DNA of 64,000 nucleotides from JADKAV01 sp037046735 (GTDB lineage Bacteria; Actinomycetota; Actinomycetes; S36-B12; UBA10799), in NCBI GenBank assembly GCA_037046735.1, contig JBAOHC010000001.1, forward strand, positions 1-64,000, read 5' to 3'. A model generated the notes under the pieces. The model worked only from the letters and a program-made list of their open reading frames with translations, made no database searches and was not told the origin of the DNA. Each line of letters begins with the position of its first letter. The first letter of the stretch is position 1. Of the stretch, positions 1-8,335 are shown in pieces. The translations under genes were made by a program, and so were the position numbers.

Positions 1-961
1 CGACATCGCCGGGCGGCAGGACCCGTTCGATGCAGGAGATCAGCGTGCTCGTGACAGCACGGTCATCGTGGGCTGGGTCCAGCAGGGACGCGTACCACCG
101 CAGGTGTGTGGTCAGAAGCTCTGGCCGACTGGACAGCGCAGCCGCCACGGCCGTTCGGGCGAGCAGTGTGAGATCCACCCGCAGGACGTCGTCGGATAGG
201 GCGACATCATGCAATTCACGGGCAACCCAGGTCGCGTCTTCTACCAGGGCGGGAAGTCCCAGCCACACGTCGCGCACCTGCAGCCAGCTGGCCCACCTCG
301 TCGGGTCGCGCGGTGGGGTCGAGGAGAGTTCCGACCATCGCGCCAACGTGTCACTGGCGGCGATCGGGTCGTGGAAGTGGGCGTCGGCGCCGAGTATGGC
401 CGCCATACCAGCGACCACCTCAAAAGCGCGGCCGCCGGCGATCACGCGGAATCCCGATGCGCGCAATGCGGAGATGGTCTCCCACGCTGGGACAAGATTT
501 GCCGCCAGGCTGCAGGACACACCTGCCATTGTCGTGGTGTCCGCGGCGGCGAGGTCGCGCAGGTCGTCGGCGGGCAGGGACGGCGTCAAGGAGACGACCT
601 CCCACCCAAGGCACTGCCAGACTCCAGTCACGAGCCGGGCCGGCAATGTATGCCACTCCCCCTCCACACCTGTGAGCCAGACGCGGTGGCCCGATCGCGG
701 CCTCGGGACGTCGGCCAGCACGCAGTGCAGGATGCCCTCGGCGATGGCGGTGGCCCGATGCTCCTGCGCGATGGACACATGCCCGTCCTGCCACTGCTGG
801 CCCACCGTGGCCATTGCCGGTCCGAGCAGGTCGGAGATCACCATGGGAGGGGAGGCACCCCGTTCCACGAGCGCCTGCACCATGTCCTGCGCACGGCCTT
901 CGTCGCCAGATACCAGTAGTCCGACCAGCACGTCCCGGGCAACTCCGGGAATCTCAGGCAC
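1..961 (-). CDS. B12-binding-domain sensor protein (C-terminus beyond window)
   Basis: Reading the minus strand from a GTG at 961 gives an open frame that runs off the left end (320 codons). Residues 50-75 contain W57 and E67-H68 in the pattern W(x)9EH seen in the helical cap of B12-binding regulators and methionine-synthase modules. The following Rossmann-like part has EWHTLP at about 102-107 where B12 domains have DxHxxG, then an SCSLAA segment and a GG turn. I infer a cobalamin-binding or degenerate B12-type sensory protein. The GTG overlaps the stop of the upstream CheB-CheR-GGDEF-EAL gene by 8 nt, so the two are translationally coupled and probably signal together. No clear Shine-Dalgarno is visible. 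The altered DxHxxG motif leaves actual cobalamin binding uncertain. Confidence 0.72.
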   Translation of the reverse strand, partial: MPEIPGVARDVLVGLLVSGDEGRAQDMVQALVERGASPPMVISDLLGPAMATVGQQWQDGHVSIAQEHRATAIAEGILHCVLADVPRPRSGHRVWLTGVEGEWHTLPARLVTGVWQCLGWEVVSLTPSLPADDLRDLAAADTTTMAGVSCSLAANLVPAWETISALRASGFRVIAGGRAFEVVAGMAAILGADAHFHDPIAASDTLARWSELSSTPPRDPTRWASWLQVRDVWLGLPALVEDATWVARELHDVALSDDVLRVDLTLLARTAVAAALSSRPELLTTHLRWYASLLDPAHDDRAVTSTLISCIERVLPPGDV

Positions 962-3900
962 GACGATGCGTCAGGTACGTGAGGAGATCGGGCAGGAGCA
1001 TGGGCCTGCCCAGATGAAATCCCTGTGCCAACTCGACGCCGGCAGCCCGCGCGACCGCTTCGTGCTCAGCACTGCTGACGCCCTCGGCCAACGACTGCGC
1101 ACCGACCGCCTCCGACAGTGCCACACATGCAGTGAGCAGTGAACCCGCGCGGGTGAAACCCGCAACAGCCCGGTCCAGGAAGGAGCGGTCGGCCTTGATG
1201 ACGTGCGGGGTGACCCGGTCCAGGGCGGCGAAGTTTGAGTAGCCGGTACCGAAGTCGTCCAAGGAGATCGCGACCCCGCTGTTGTGCAGATGCTCGATGG
1301 CCGTGACTGCCTGGGAGTCCTCGCCGATCAGGGCGGACTCCGTCACCTCGACCGCCAGATTCCTCAGCATGCCTCGTGGCGCGTCCCGCATGAAGGCCGA
1401 CACGTGGTGCGGATCCTCCAACTCGGCCACCGACAGATTCACGCAGATCCGCGCATCGGGAATGGCCTCGACGATGGTCGGAGCCTCCTCGAACACCACC
1501 TCCATGACCTGCCGGCCGATGATGCGGATCTGCCCGGTGCGCTCGGCGGTCGGCACGAACTCCGCAGCGCTGACCAACGCATCCTCCCGCTGCCAGCGCA
1601 CCAGCGCCTCGACACCCCAAACGCTCTGATCGGCCAAACGGAGGATCGGCTGGTACGCCACGCGGAAGGCCCTGTCGCGGATGGCCTCGGACAACTCCTG
1701 TCGCATCAGGGCCCGGCGGGCCGCCTCTTCGTTGAGGCCCTGCTTGTAGTACTGGAATCGCGACCCACCGCCGCGTTTGGCCAGATACATCGCGGCATCC
1801 GCCGCATTGAGCAGCTCCTCAGCTGCACGGGCATCGTGCGGCGCCAGACCCGCGCCGATACTGACCCCAACGGTGATCACCGTGTCGGGCAGATCGATGG
1901 GCTGGGCCATGACGTCGATCAGCCGCGCAGCAGTCGTCTCCACGATGTCCATATGGGAGCAGTCGGTGATCAGGACACCGAACTCGTCCCCGCCGAGCCG
2001 ACCGACGCGGTCCTGACGCCGGCAGGTCGCCTGTAGTCGCTCTGCCACCTCCACCAGGACCAGGTCTCCCACCGAGTGCCCGTACTGATCGTTGATCTCC
2101 TTGAATCCGTCAAGGTCGAGCCACAGCACAGCAGTTCGACCACCGTCGGGGGCCTGCCGCACGAGCTCCACCCGCAGAGCATCGATGAACGAGGCCCTGT
2201 TGAGCAGCCCGGTGGCCGCATCGAACATGGCCTTGCGCCCCAGGTCCACAGTGCGCTCGTGCTCAGAGGTGACGTCGGCCACCAGCACCATGTGCGCGGC
2301 AGCGGCCGCTTCCGGCAACCCCTTGATGTGAACCTGAACCCACCGCAGAGATCCACCCCGACCGATGACGCGCACCCGCAGTGAATGGCCTTCTGCATCG
2401 CCGTCGGCCGACACATCTCTGGCCAGGGCACGTGAGACTGCTCCGACGTCCTGTTCGTGGATGATGCCGAGGATGTGGCGGCCGGTGACTTCGCTGGCTG
2501 TCATTCCGAGCAGATCAGCACTGCCCTCGCCGGCCGCCCGGACGAAACCGTCGGAGTCGAGCAGCAGGACAAGTTGCTCAGGCAGGGAGAGCAGAGCAGC
2601 GAGCACGGAGTCGAGTCCGGCGGGTGCGGAATCGCCATTCTGCGGCCGGCGCCGGATGGAGCCGATGGTCACCTTTGAGCCATCGTCGCGCTCGATGACC
2701 GAATGGATGAAATCCTCCACCTGATGGCTGCGCCCAGCTGAGGACACCGCATACCGCAGGTAGCGCGGTCGCTGGGTCGAGGCCAGGGAACCGAACGACG
2801 CCAGGTCGACCGGATCGATGGCACTGTCGAGGGCCTGCGGATCTGACATCGCCTGCTCGGGGGTCAAGCCGAATATGTCAAACACTGCATGATTGACGAA
2901 GGTGAGCCGACCCTCGGACTCCCTGCGCCACACCATCTCGTCAAGCCCCTCGGCCATGGCACGCAACTGCACCAGTGCGGCCTCGTCGCCGCCTGGCGTC
3001 GGGGCACCGGTGAAATCGCTGATGGACAGGATGGCGCCGTTGATCGTCCCGTCGGTGAGCTTGTACGGAACCATGTGCACCATGTAGGTGCGACCGTTAC
3101 CGGACAGTTCCAGCATCGATCGCTTGCCGCTTGCCATGACCTCGATCAGTGCCCCCTGCAGCCGCTCGGTCTTGACCGTCGTCGGAACCATCGGCAGTGG
3201 GCGCCCGATGTCAGACTCCACAAGGGCGAACACCCGGACCGCCAGCGGCGAGTAGCGCGTGATCCGCAGGTCCCGGTCGACGATCACAAGGGCATGCGAC
3301 AACGCCTTCTGGATGTTGCGCAAATCCTCATTGGCCAGTGCCAGTTCATGCTGGCGCACCTGCATCTCCTGGTTCAGAGACCCCAGCTCCTCGTTGGTGG
3401 CCTGCAACTCCTCGTTGATCGTCTCGAGTTCCTCGTTGGAGGCCTGCAACTCCTCGGCGGAGGCCGTCATCTCCTCGTTGGTCGCCTGCAGCTCCTCGTT
3501 GGAGGTCTCAAGTTCCTCGATCGTGGCCTGTAGCGCTTCCCGCGTGCCGGCCAGCTCAGTTCGCAGCCGCCCGACCATGGCCGGGTCGGGGTCCGCGTCG
3601 AGGGCGGGATCCTCCGCGTGATCGAAGGCCACAGTCACAAAGACCCCGGCCGATGTGACCACGGGCACGGCCCGGATGGTCAGTGCACCACCGCGGCGGG
3701 TGACCAGCGTCGCCGCGGGCATCGACGAGGCTCGCACCTGCAGCACCAGACCCCGCACGTCGGTGCGCAGATCCTCTCTCACCAGCGATCCGAGCTGATC
3801 GTCGAACTGCCCGTCCGGCAGCGTGAGGAATTCGGAGGCGTCGCCGAGGATCTCGATGACCCGTTCGTTCTCGTCGACCACCATCGCCGACGGCAGCAGG

Positions 3901-5453
3901 GTTTTGAGCAGCGCATCGCGGGTCAGGCTCGACCGATCTGTGCGCGGCGGCGCCGGGGCGGCCGCCGGCTTGACCCCAGACGTATTGACGTTCGGAATCC
4001 ACACGGAGCTGCCACCGGGGACACGTTCGAAGATGCGATGCTTGGCCGATAGCGGGACGAACCAGTCCTGCATGGCTGCCACGCCCTCCGACGCGCCGAG
4101 GAACAGCAGGGCATCGGGTCGCAGCGCGTAGTGCAAGGCCCGCAGAACCCGGTTCTGCAGGACGTTCTCGAAGTAGATCATGACGTTGCGGAAACTCACC
4201 AGATCCAGCCGGACGAAGGCCGGGTCGACAGCGATGTTGTGGCGGGCGAAGACGGTGATGTCTCGCAGCCTCGGTGCCACATCGACCTGGGAGGAACGGG
4301 TTGTGAAGTAGCGCCGTTGCCAGGCTGTGGGCAGCGAGCTGATAGCGCTGGCGGGATACGTCCCCCGACGGCCGTAGTCCAAGGAGACGTCGTCGAGGTC
4401 GGTGGCGAACACCTTGACCCGGGAGGTCAGGTCGGCCGGTGATCCGAGGAGGTCGTCGACCATCATGCCGACCGTGTAGGCCTCCTCGCCCGTGGCACAC
4501 CCCGGCACCCAGATGCGCAGTTGTCGATCAGGGGCAAGGTCCTGCCAGCGTGACGCCAAGATGCTGGCCAGAGCCTCCCAGGCATCGGGATCACGCCGGA
4601 AGGACGTGACCGATACCAGGATGGAGTGGCGCAACAGGCGGTTCTCGGTCGGGTTGGCGGCCAGATACGTCAGGTAGTCGGCCTGCTCGTCCAGCTGCAG
4701 CACGGACATCCGGCGAGCGATCTGGCGCAACAGCGTGCCCGACTTGTACTGCGAGAAATCACCGGCGCCACTCACGCGCAACTGCTCCACGACCCGCTGC
4801 AGGAATGGTCGAGGCAGGGAGGGTGTCAGCTCCGCCGGCCGGTTGATCGCACTGACGATCGCCTCGCCGATCCGCTCCGGCAGGAGGACCAAGTCGGTCA
4901 CCCCGGCCCGGATGGCCGCTGCCGGCATCGCGGGATATTTCGCCGACTCGGGGGTCTGGGCGATCGTCAGCCCGCCCACGGCATGGATCTCGCGCATGCC
5001 ATAGGTCCCGTCGTCGCCGGTTCCGGACAGCAGCACCGCGATCGCACGGTCTCCCCACTGTGCGGCCAGGCTCAGGAACAGCGCATCAATACTGGGCCGG
5101 GGACCGTGTCCCTGCAACGGCGTGGACAACCGCATCCGGTCGCCGACGATCGTCACGTCGGCGTTGGGTGGGGTCACGTAGACGTGTTCAGGCAACAGTT
5201 GCAGGCCATCGACAGCGGGAGTCACGACCAGTGCGGTCTCCTTGTCCAGCAGCTCCGCCATGAGGCTGCGGTGGCTGGGGGACACATGCTGTGCGATCAC
5301 ATAGGCAACCATCTGACCGATCTGCAGTTGCCGGAGCACCAGCTGCAGAGCCTCGAGCCCGCCGGCGCTCGAACCAATCCCGACGACACGGGAAACAGCT
5401 GACGATTCCTGCTGCTCCGGCGGCTCAGCAGTCTGCAGCTCATCGGCCGACAC
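954..5453 (-). CDS. CheB-CheR-PAS-GGDEF-EAL hybrid signalling protein
   Basis: This 1,499-residue protein fuses chemotaxis-type and c-di-GMP domains. Domain order: CheB methylesterase (about 20-200, with S29, H56 and D148 in GIGSSAGGL, AQHVSPSH and SGTGDDG); CheR methyltransferase (about 205-480, SAM motif VPGCATGEEAYTV); a PAS-like region; a long coiled coil rich in EELQ/TNEEL repeats (about 640-720); two or three PAS domains; GGDEF (motif GRLGGDEFG intact); and EAL (EALVRW, VNLS, EVTES, DDFGTG and AQGFHLGRPM present; the usual KIDRSF reads KADRSF). Both cyclase and phosphodiesterase sites look usable. No membrane segment is visible, so it is probably cytoplasmic. CheB-CheR-PAS fusions are known; carrying GGDEF-EAL on the same chain couples methylation-type sensing to c-di-GMP turnover. 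It is first in an operon with the B12-domain gene. Confidence 0.9.
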   Translation of the reverse strand: MSADELQTAEPPEQQESSAVSRVVGIGSSAGGLEALQLVLRQLQIGQMVAYVIAQHVSPSHRSLMAELLDKETALVVTPAVDGLQLLPEHVYVTPPNADVTIVGDRMRLSTPLQGHGPRPSIDALFLSLAAQWGDRAIAVLLSGTGDDGTYGMREIHAVGGLTIAQTPESAKYPAMPAAAIRAGVTDLVLLPERIGEAIVSAINRPAELTPSLPRPFLQRVVEQLRVSGAGDFSQYKSGTLLRQIARRMSVLQLDEQADYLTYLAANPTENRLLRHSILVSVTSFRRDPDAWEALASILASRWQDLAPDRQLRIWVPGCATGEEAYTVGMMVDDLLGSPADLTSRVKVFATDLDDVSLDYGRRGTYPASAISSLPTAWQRRYFTTRSSQVDVAPRLRDITVFARHNIAVDPAFVRLDLVSFRNVMIYFENVLQNRVLRALHYALRPDALLFLGASEGVAAMQDWFVPLSAKHRIFERVPGGSSVWIPNVNTSGVKPAAAPAPPRTDRSSLTRDALLKTLLPSAMVVDENERVIEILGDASEFLTLPDGQFDDQLGSLVREDLRTDVRGLVLQVRASSMPAATLVTRRGGALTIRAVPVVTSAGVFVTVAFDHAEDPALDADPDPAMVGRLRTELAGTREALQATIEELETSNEELQATNEEMTASAEELQASNEELETINEELQATNEELGSLNQEMQVRQHELALANEDLRNIQKALSHALVIVDRDLRITRYSPLAVRVFALVESDIGRPLPMVPTTVKTERLQGALIEVMASGKRSMLELSGNGRTYMVHMVPYKLTDGTINGAILSISDFTGAPTPGGDEAALVQLRAMAEGLDEMVWRRESEGRLTFVNHAVFDIFGLTPEQAMSDPQALDSAIDPVDLASFGSLASTQRPRYLRYAVSSAGRSHQVEDFIHSVIERDDGSKVTIGSIRRRPQNGDSAPAGLDSVLAALLSLPEQLVLLLDSDGFVRAAGEGSADLLGMTASEVTGRHILGIIHEQDVGAVSRALARDVSADGDAEGHSLRVRVIGRGGSLRWVQVHIKGLPEAAAAAHMVLVADVTSEHERTVDLGRKAMFDAATGLLNRASFIDALRVELVRQAPDGGRTAVLWLDLDGFKEINDQYGHSVGDLVLVEVAERLQATCRRQDRVGRLGGDEFGVLITDCSHMDIVETTAARLIDVMAQPIDLPDTVITVGVSIGAGLAPHDARAAEELLNAADAAMYLAKRGGGSRFQYYKQGLNEEAARRALMRQELSEAIRDRAFRVAYQPILRLADQSVWGVEALVRWQREDALVSAAEFVPTAERTGQIRIIGRQVMEVVFEEAPTIVEAIPDARICVNLSVAELEDPHHVSAFMRDAPRGMLRNLAVEVTESALIGEDSQAVTAIEHLHNSGVAISLDDFGTGYSNFAALDRVTPHVIKADRSFLDRAVAGFTRAGSLLTACVALSEAVGAQSLAEGVSSAEHEAVARAAGVELAQGFHLGRPMLLPDLLTYLTHRRA

Positions 5454-5486
5454 GACGGCAGCCTACTCCTTGGTCATTCGGGTTGA

Positions 5487-7073
5487 TCAGCCACGTGGGC
5501 CTGCCGACAACAACCCATAGGCGACCGCATCCTCAAGGGCCATCCACGAGGCGGCGATGACGTTCTCATGCACTCCGACGGTGTCCCAGCGCTGGGTGCC
5601 GTCGCTGGACCCGACCAGGGTCCGGGTGACGGCGGCGGTGCCCTTGACACCCTCCAGGATGCGCACCTTGTAGTCCACGAGTTGGACCTCGGCCAGTTCC
5701 GGATGCACCTCCTGCAAAGCAGACCGCAGGGCGTTGTCCAAGGCGTTCACAGGCCCGTTGCCCTCGCCCACCGCCACGACCCGGCGTTCGCCGATCACCA
5801 CCTTGACGGTGGCCTCGCTGACCACCTCGCCGTCAATACGTTGCTCGACGATCGTGCGCCAGCTCTCGACGCTGAAGGGACGCAAGCGCCCGTGTTCCCG
5901 CTCGTCCACGATCAGCAGCTCGAAGGAGGCGTCGGCGGCCTCGAACGTCCAGCCCTTGGCCTCCATCTCCTTGACCCGATCGGTGACGCGCGACAGCAGC
6001 GCCGGGTCACGGGAAAGGTCGTAGCCGAGCTCCTTGCCCTTCAGTTCCACCGACGCCCGGCCGGCCATCTCGGTTACCAGGACCCGCATGTCGTTGCCGA
6101 CCGCACCGGCGTCCTCGTGGTTGTACAACTCGTAGTTGACCTTCAGCGCACTGGCGTGCAGACCGGCCTTGTGCGCGAAAGAGCTCACGCCCACGTACGG
6201 CTGATGGGTGTCCGGGGCGATGTTGGCGATCTCGGCGATGGCGTGGCTGATCCGCATCGACTCCCGCAGATGGCCGGCGGGCAGCACCTGCATGCCCAGT
6301 TTGAGTTCGAGATTGGCCGACACGACAAACAGGTCCGCGTTGCCTGTGCGCTCGCCGTAGCCATTGGCGGTGCACTGGGCGTGGGTGACACCGGCCTGCA
6401 CAGCCGTGACCGTATTGGCCACTGCACACCCGGTGTCGTCCTGACAGTGGATGCCCAACCGGCCCTCGACGCGCGCGCGCACGTCGGAGACGATCTCGTG
6501 GATCCCGACCGGCAGCATCCCGCCGTTGGTGTCGCACATGACCGCGGCGTCGGCGCCAGCCTGCAGGGCTGTGCGGACCACGCTGACCGCGTAGTCGTTG
6601 TCATGTTTGTACCCGTCGAAGAAGTGCTCGCAGTCCACGAAGACCTGCCGGCCCTGGGCGCGCAGGTACTCCACCGTTTCGCGCACCATGGCGAGGTTCT
6701 CCTCGGGGGTGGTGCGCAACGCCTCGTGGACGTGACGGATGTCGGACTTGGCCACCAGTGTGACGACCGGTGCCTGGCTGGCCAGCAGTGCGGCCACCTG
6801 CGGATCCTGCGCGACGTCCACGCCGGCCTTGCGGGTCGCGCCGAAGGCGACCAGGGTGGCATTGCGCAGTTTGAGTTCAGTGGCGGCCCGGGCGAAGAAC
6901 TCGGTGTCCTTGGGCATGGCGCCGGGCCAGCCCCCCTCGATGAAACCCACGCCGTACTCATCGAGCAGGCGGCAAATGGCGAGCTTGTCCTCCACCGAGA
7001 AGGAGATGCCCTCACGCTGGGCGCCATCGCGCAGCGTGGTGTCGAACAACTGGAACTGCTCGTCCATATTCAT
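5487..7073 (-). CDS. cimA: (R)-citramalate synthase
   Basis: The enzyme condenses pyruvate with acetyl-CoA to citramalate, the threonine-independent entry to 2-oxobutyrate and isoleucine. The 528-residue protein starts with the HMGL/IPMS-type FDTTLRDGAQREG motif (D11 and following), has the TIM-barrel metal and catalytic motifs GGWPGAMPKD and HCQDDTGCAVAN, and ends with a LeuA-type allosteric dimer domain (about 395-525), where feedback inhibition acts in this family. The length and the GGWPG sequence fit citramalate synthase rather than 2-isopropylmalate synthase, and a separate leuA lies at 10.7 kb. An RBS-like GGAAGGA precedes the ATG. A leader peptide with isoleucine codons and an intrinsic terminator lie directly upstream, so the gene is its own transcription unit between ilvE and the signalling gene. 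Confidence 0.93.
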   Translation of the reverse strand: MNMDEQFQLFDTTLRDGAQREGISFSVEDKLAICRLLDEYGVGFIEGGWPGAMPKDTEFFARAATELKLRNATLVAFGATRKAGVDVAQDPQVAALLASQAPVVTLVAKSDIRHVHEALRTTPEENLAMVRETVEYLRAQGRQVFVDCEHFFDGYKHDNDYAVSVVRTALQAGADAAVMCDTNGGMLPVGIHEIVSDVRARVEGRLGIHCQDDTGCAVANTVTAVQAGVTHAQCTANGYGERTGNADLFVVSANLELKLGMQVLPAGHLRESMRISHAIAEIANIAPDTHQPYVGVSSFAHKAGLHASALKVNYELYNHEDAGAVGNDMRVLVTEMAGRASVELKGKELGYDLSRDPALLSRVTDRVKEMEAKGWTFEAADASFELLIVDEREHGRLRPFSVESWRTIVEQRIDGEVVSEATVKVVIGERRVVAVGEGNGPVNALDNALRSALQEVHPELAEVQLVDYKVRILEGVKGTAAVTRTLVGSSDGTQRWDTVGVHENVIAASWMALEDAVAYGLLSAGPRG

Positions 7074-7083
7074 CCTTCCAACG

Positions 7084-7113
7084 AAAAACCCCCGGGCCCG
7101 AAGGCACGAGGGT
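7084..7113 (-). terminator. attenuator terminator before cimA
   Basis: On the minus strand ACCCTCG pairs with CGGGGGT around an inner GCC-TTCG-GGC stem-loop and is followed by TTTTT. It lies between the Ile-codon leader peptide and cimA, about 10 nt before the cimA start, so it can only act as an attenuator. An alternative stem, GCGCATC (7140-7146) with GATGCGC (7116-7122), lies just upstream and ends a few bases before the terminator arm. Confidence 0.8.
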
Positions 7114-7133
7114 TAGCGCATCGACCAAGCGGT

Positions 7134-7172
7134 TCAGCCGATGCGCCCTTCAATAATGAGCGCGGTACGCAC
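7134..7172 (-). CDS. cimA leader peptide (MRTALIIEGRIG)
   Basis: A 12-codon frame with a GTG start reads M-R-T-A-L-I-I-E-G-R-I-G-stop. Three of its 12 codons are isoleucine (ATT ATT ... ATC) and one is leucine, and it is followed within 21 nt by an intrinsic terminator and then cimA. This is the layout of ribosome-mediated attenuation: scarcity of charged tRNA-Ile would stall the ribosome on ATT ATT and change the downstream fold. The peptide itself needs no function. No strong RBS is visible, so leaderless or near-leaderless initiation is possible. The call rests on codon content plus position and has not been compared with relatives. Confidence 0.65.
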   Translation of the reverse strand: MRTALIIEGRIG

Positions 7173-7243
7173 ACGATCAGTGTGGCACAGGTGCCCAACG
7201 GGCCACCAGCGGGTCGGTCCGTGGTCGTGCTGACACAGCCACC

Positions 7244-8335
7244 TCAGGCCAATTCGAACATCCAGGCGTGCACGTCAGGATCGAGGCCACTCTGGATTCC
7301 CAGCAAAGCGTTGCGCACGGCCATCGTGACCGGGCCCGGACCACCTTCACCGACCGTCCAATTGCCCACCCGGCTCTTCACCTCGCCGACCGGCGTCACC
7401 ACAGCCGCGGTCCCACAGGCGAATACTTCAGTGATCTCATTGGCCTTGCAGCCAGCCTGCCACTGCGTGACACTGATCGGCTCCTCCGATACGGGGATGC
7501 CCAAGTTGTGCGCGAGGATCATGATCGAATCGCGGGTCACGCCTGGCAGCAACGAACCTGTCAGCGGGGGGGTGACCAGACGGGCCGAGTCACCGTGGCC
7601 GAAGACGAAGAAGAGGTTCATCCCGCCCATCTCCTCGACCCACTCGTGCTGCGCAGCATCGAGCCACACGACCTGGTCACAGCCGTGGGTGGTGGCCTCC
7701 GCCTGGGCCACCAGGGAGGCGGCGTAGTTGCCAGCGCACTTGGCCTCCCCGGTGCCCCCCACCGCCGCGCGCACGTAATCCGGGGTCAGCCACACCGACA
7801 CCGGCGCCACGCCGCGCGGGAAGTACGCTCCGGCCGGCGAGGCGATCAGCAAGTATCGATAGGAGTCAGCCGGCTTCACACCCAAACCGACCTCGGTGGA
7901 GAACATGAACGGGCGCAGATAGAGCGACTTCTCGGAATCTGTGGGAACCCACGCGCCATCCACGGCCAACAACTCCACCAGCGACTGCAGGAACATCTCG
8001 ACGGGCAGCTCGGGCATGGCCAGACGGCGCGCCGAGTTCTGGAACCGTTCGGCGTTCTTCATGGGCCGGAAGGTGCGGATGTGCCCGTCGGCATGCCGGT
8101 AGGCCTTCATCCCCTCGAAGATCGCCTGTCCGTAGTGGATGAAGTTCGTCGCCGGGTCCAGCGTGACGGGGCCGTACGGCATCACCTGGGCGTCGTGCCA
8201 GCCCCGGTCACGGTCGTACTCGATGCTCACCATGTGGTCGGTGAAGTGCCGGCCGAATCCGGGGTTGGCCAGGATCTCCTGGCGCTGCTGGGCACTGCGC
8301 GGCGCACTCGCAGGGTTGCGCGTGAACGTGATCAC
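7244..8335 (-). CDS. ilvE: branched-chain amino acid aminotransferase
   Basis: This PLP enzyme (class IV aminotransferase) carries out the last transamination of valine, leucine and isoleucine synthesis. The protein has 363 residues; the Schiff-base lysine is K199 in GGTGEAKCAGNY. Other family motifs are NFIHYGQAIFEGMKAYR near 64-80, FMFSTEVGLGV near 143-153 and the C-terminal EVFACGTAAVVTPV phosphate-binding segment. The GTG start overlaps the leuB stop by 4 nt (GTGA), so leuB and ilvE are co-translated. The 108-nt space after it carries the beginning of the cimA leader. Confidence 0.95.
   Translation of the reverse strand: MITFTRNPASAPRSAQQRQEILANPGFGRHFTDHMVSIEYDRDRGWHDAQVMPYGPVTLDPATNFIHYGQAIFEGMKAYRHADGHIRTFRPMKNAERFQNSARRLAMPELPVEMFLQSLVELLAVDGAWVPTDSEKSLYLRPFMFSTEVGLGVKPADSYRYLLIASPAGAYFPRGVAPVSVWLTPDYVRAAVGGTGEAKCAGNYAASLVAQAEATTHGCDQVVWLDAAQHEWVEEMGGMNLFFVFGHGDSARLVTPPLTGSLLPGVTRDSIMILAHNLGIPVSEEPISVTQWQAGCKANEITEVFACGTAAVVTPVGEVKSRVGNWTVGEGGPGPVTMAVRNALLGIQSGLDPDVHAWMFELA

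Noticed and set aside
30..1142. 370-codon + strand frame at the left edge
   Set aside because: Ser/Arg/Thr-rich composition of a shadow frame; the minus strand holds the B12-domain gene and the end of the EAL domain.
5568..7727. Long open frame (719 codons) on the + strand
   Set aside because: Antisense to cimA and the end of ilvE, rich in His/Gln/Arg/Val as expected for the complement of GC-rich coding DNA, with no family motifs.
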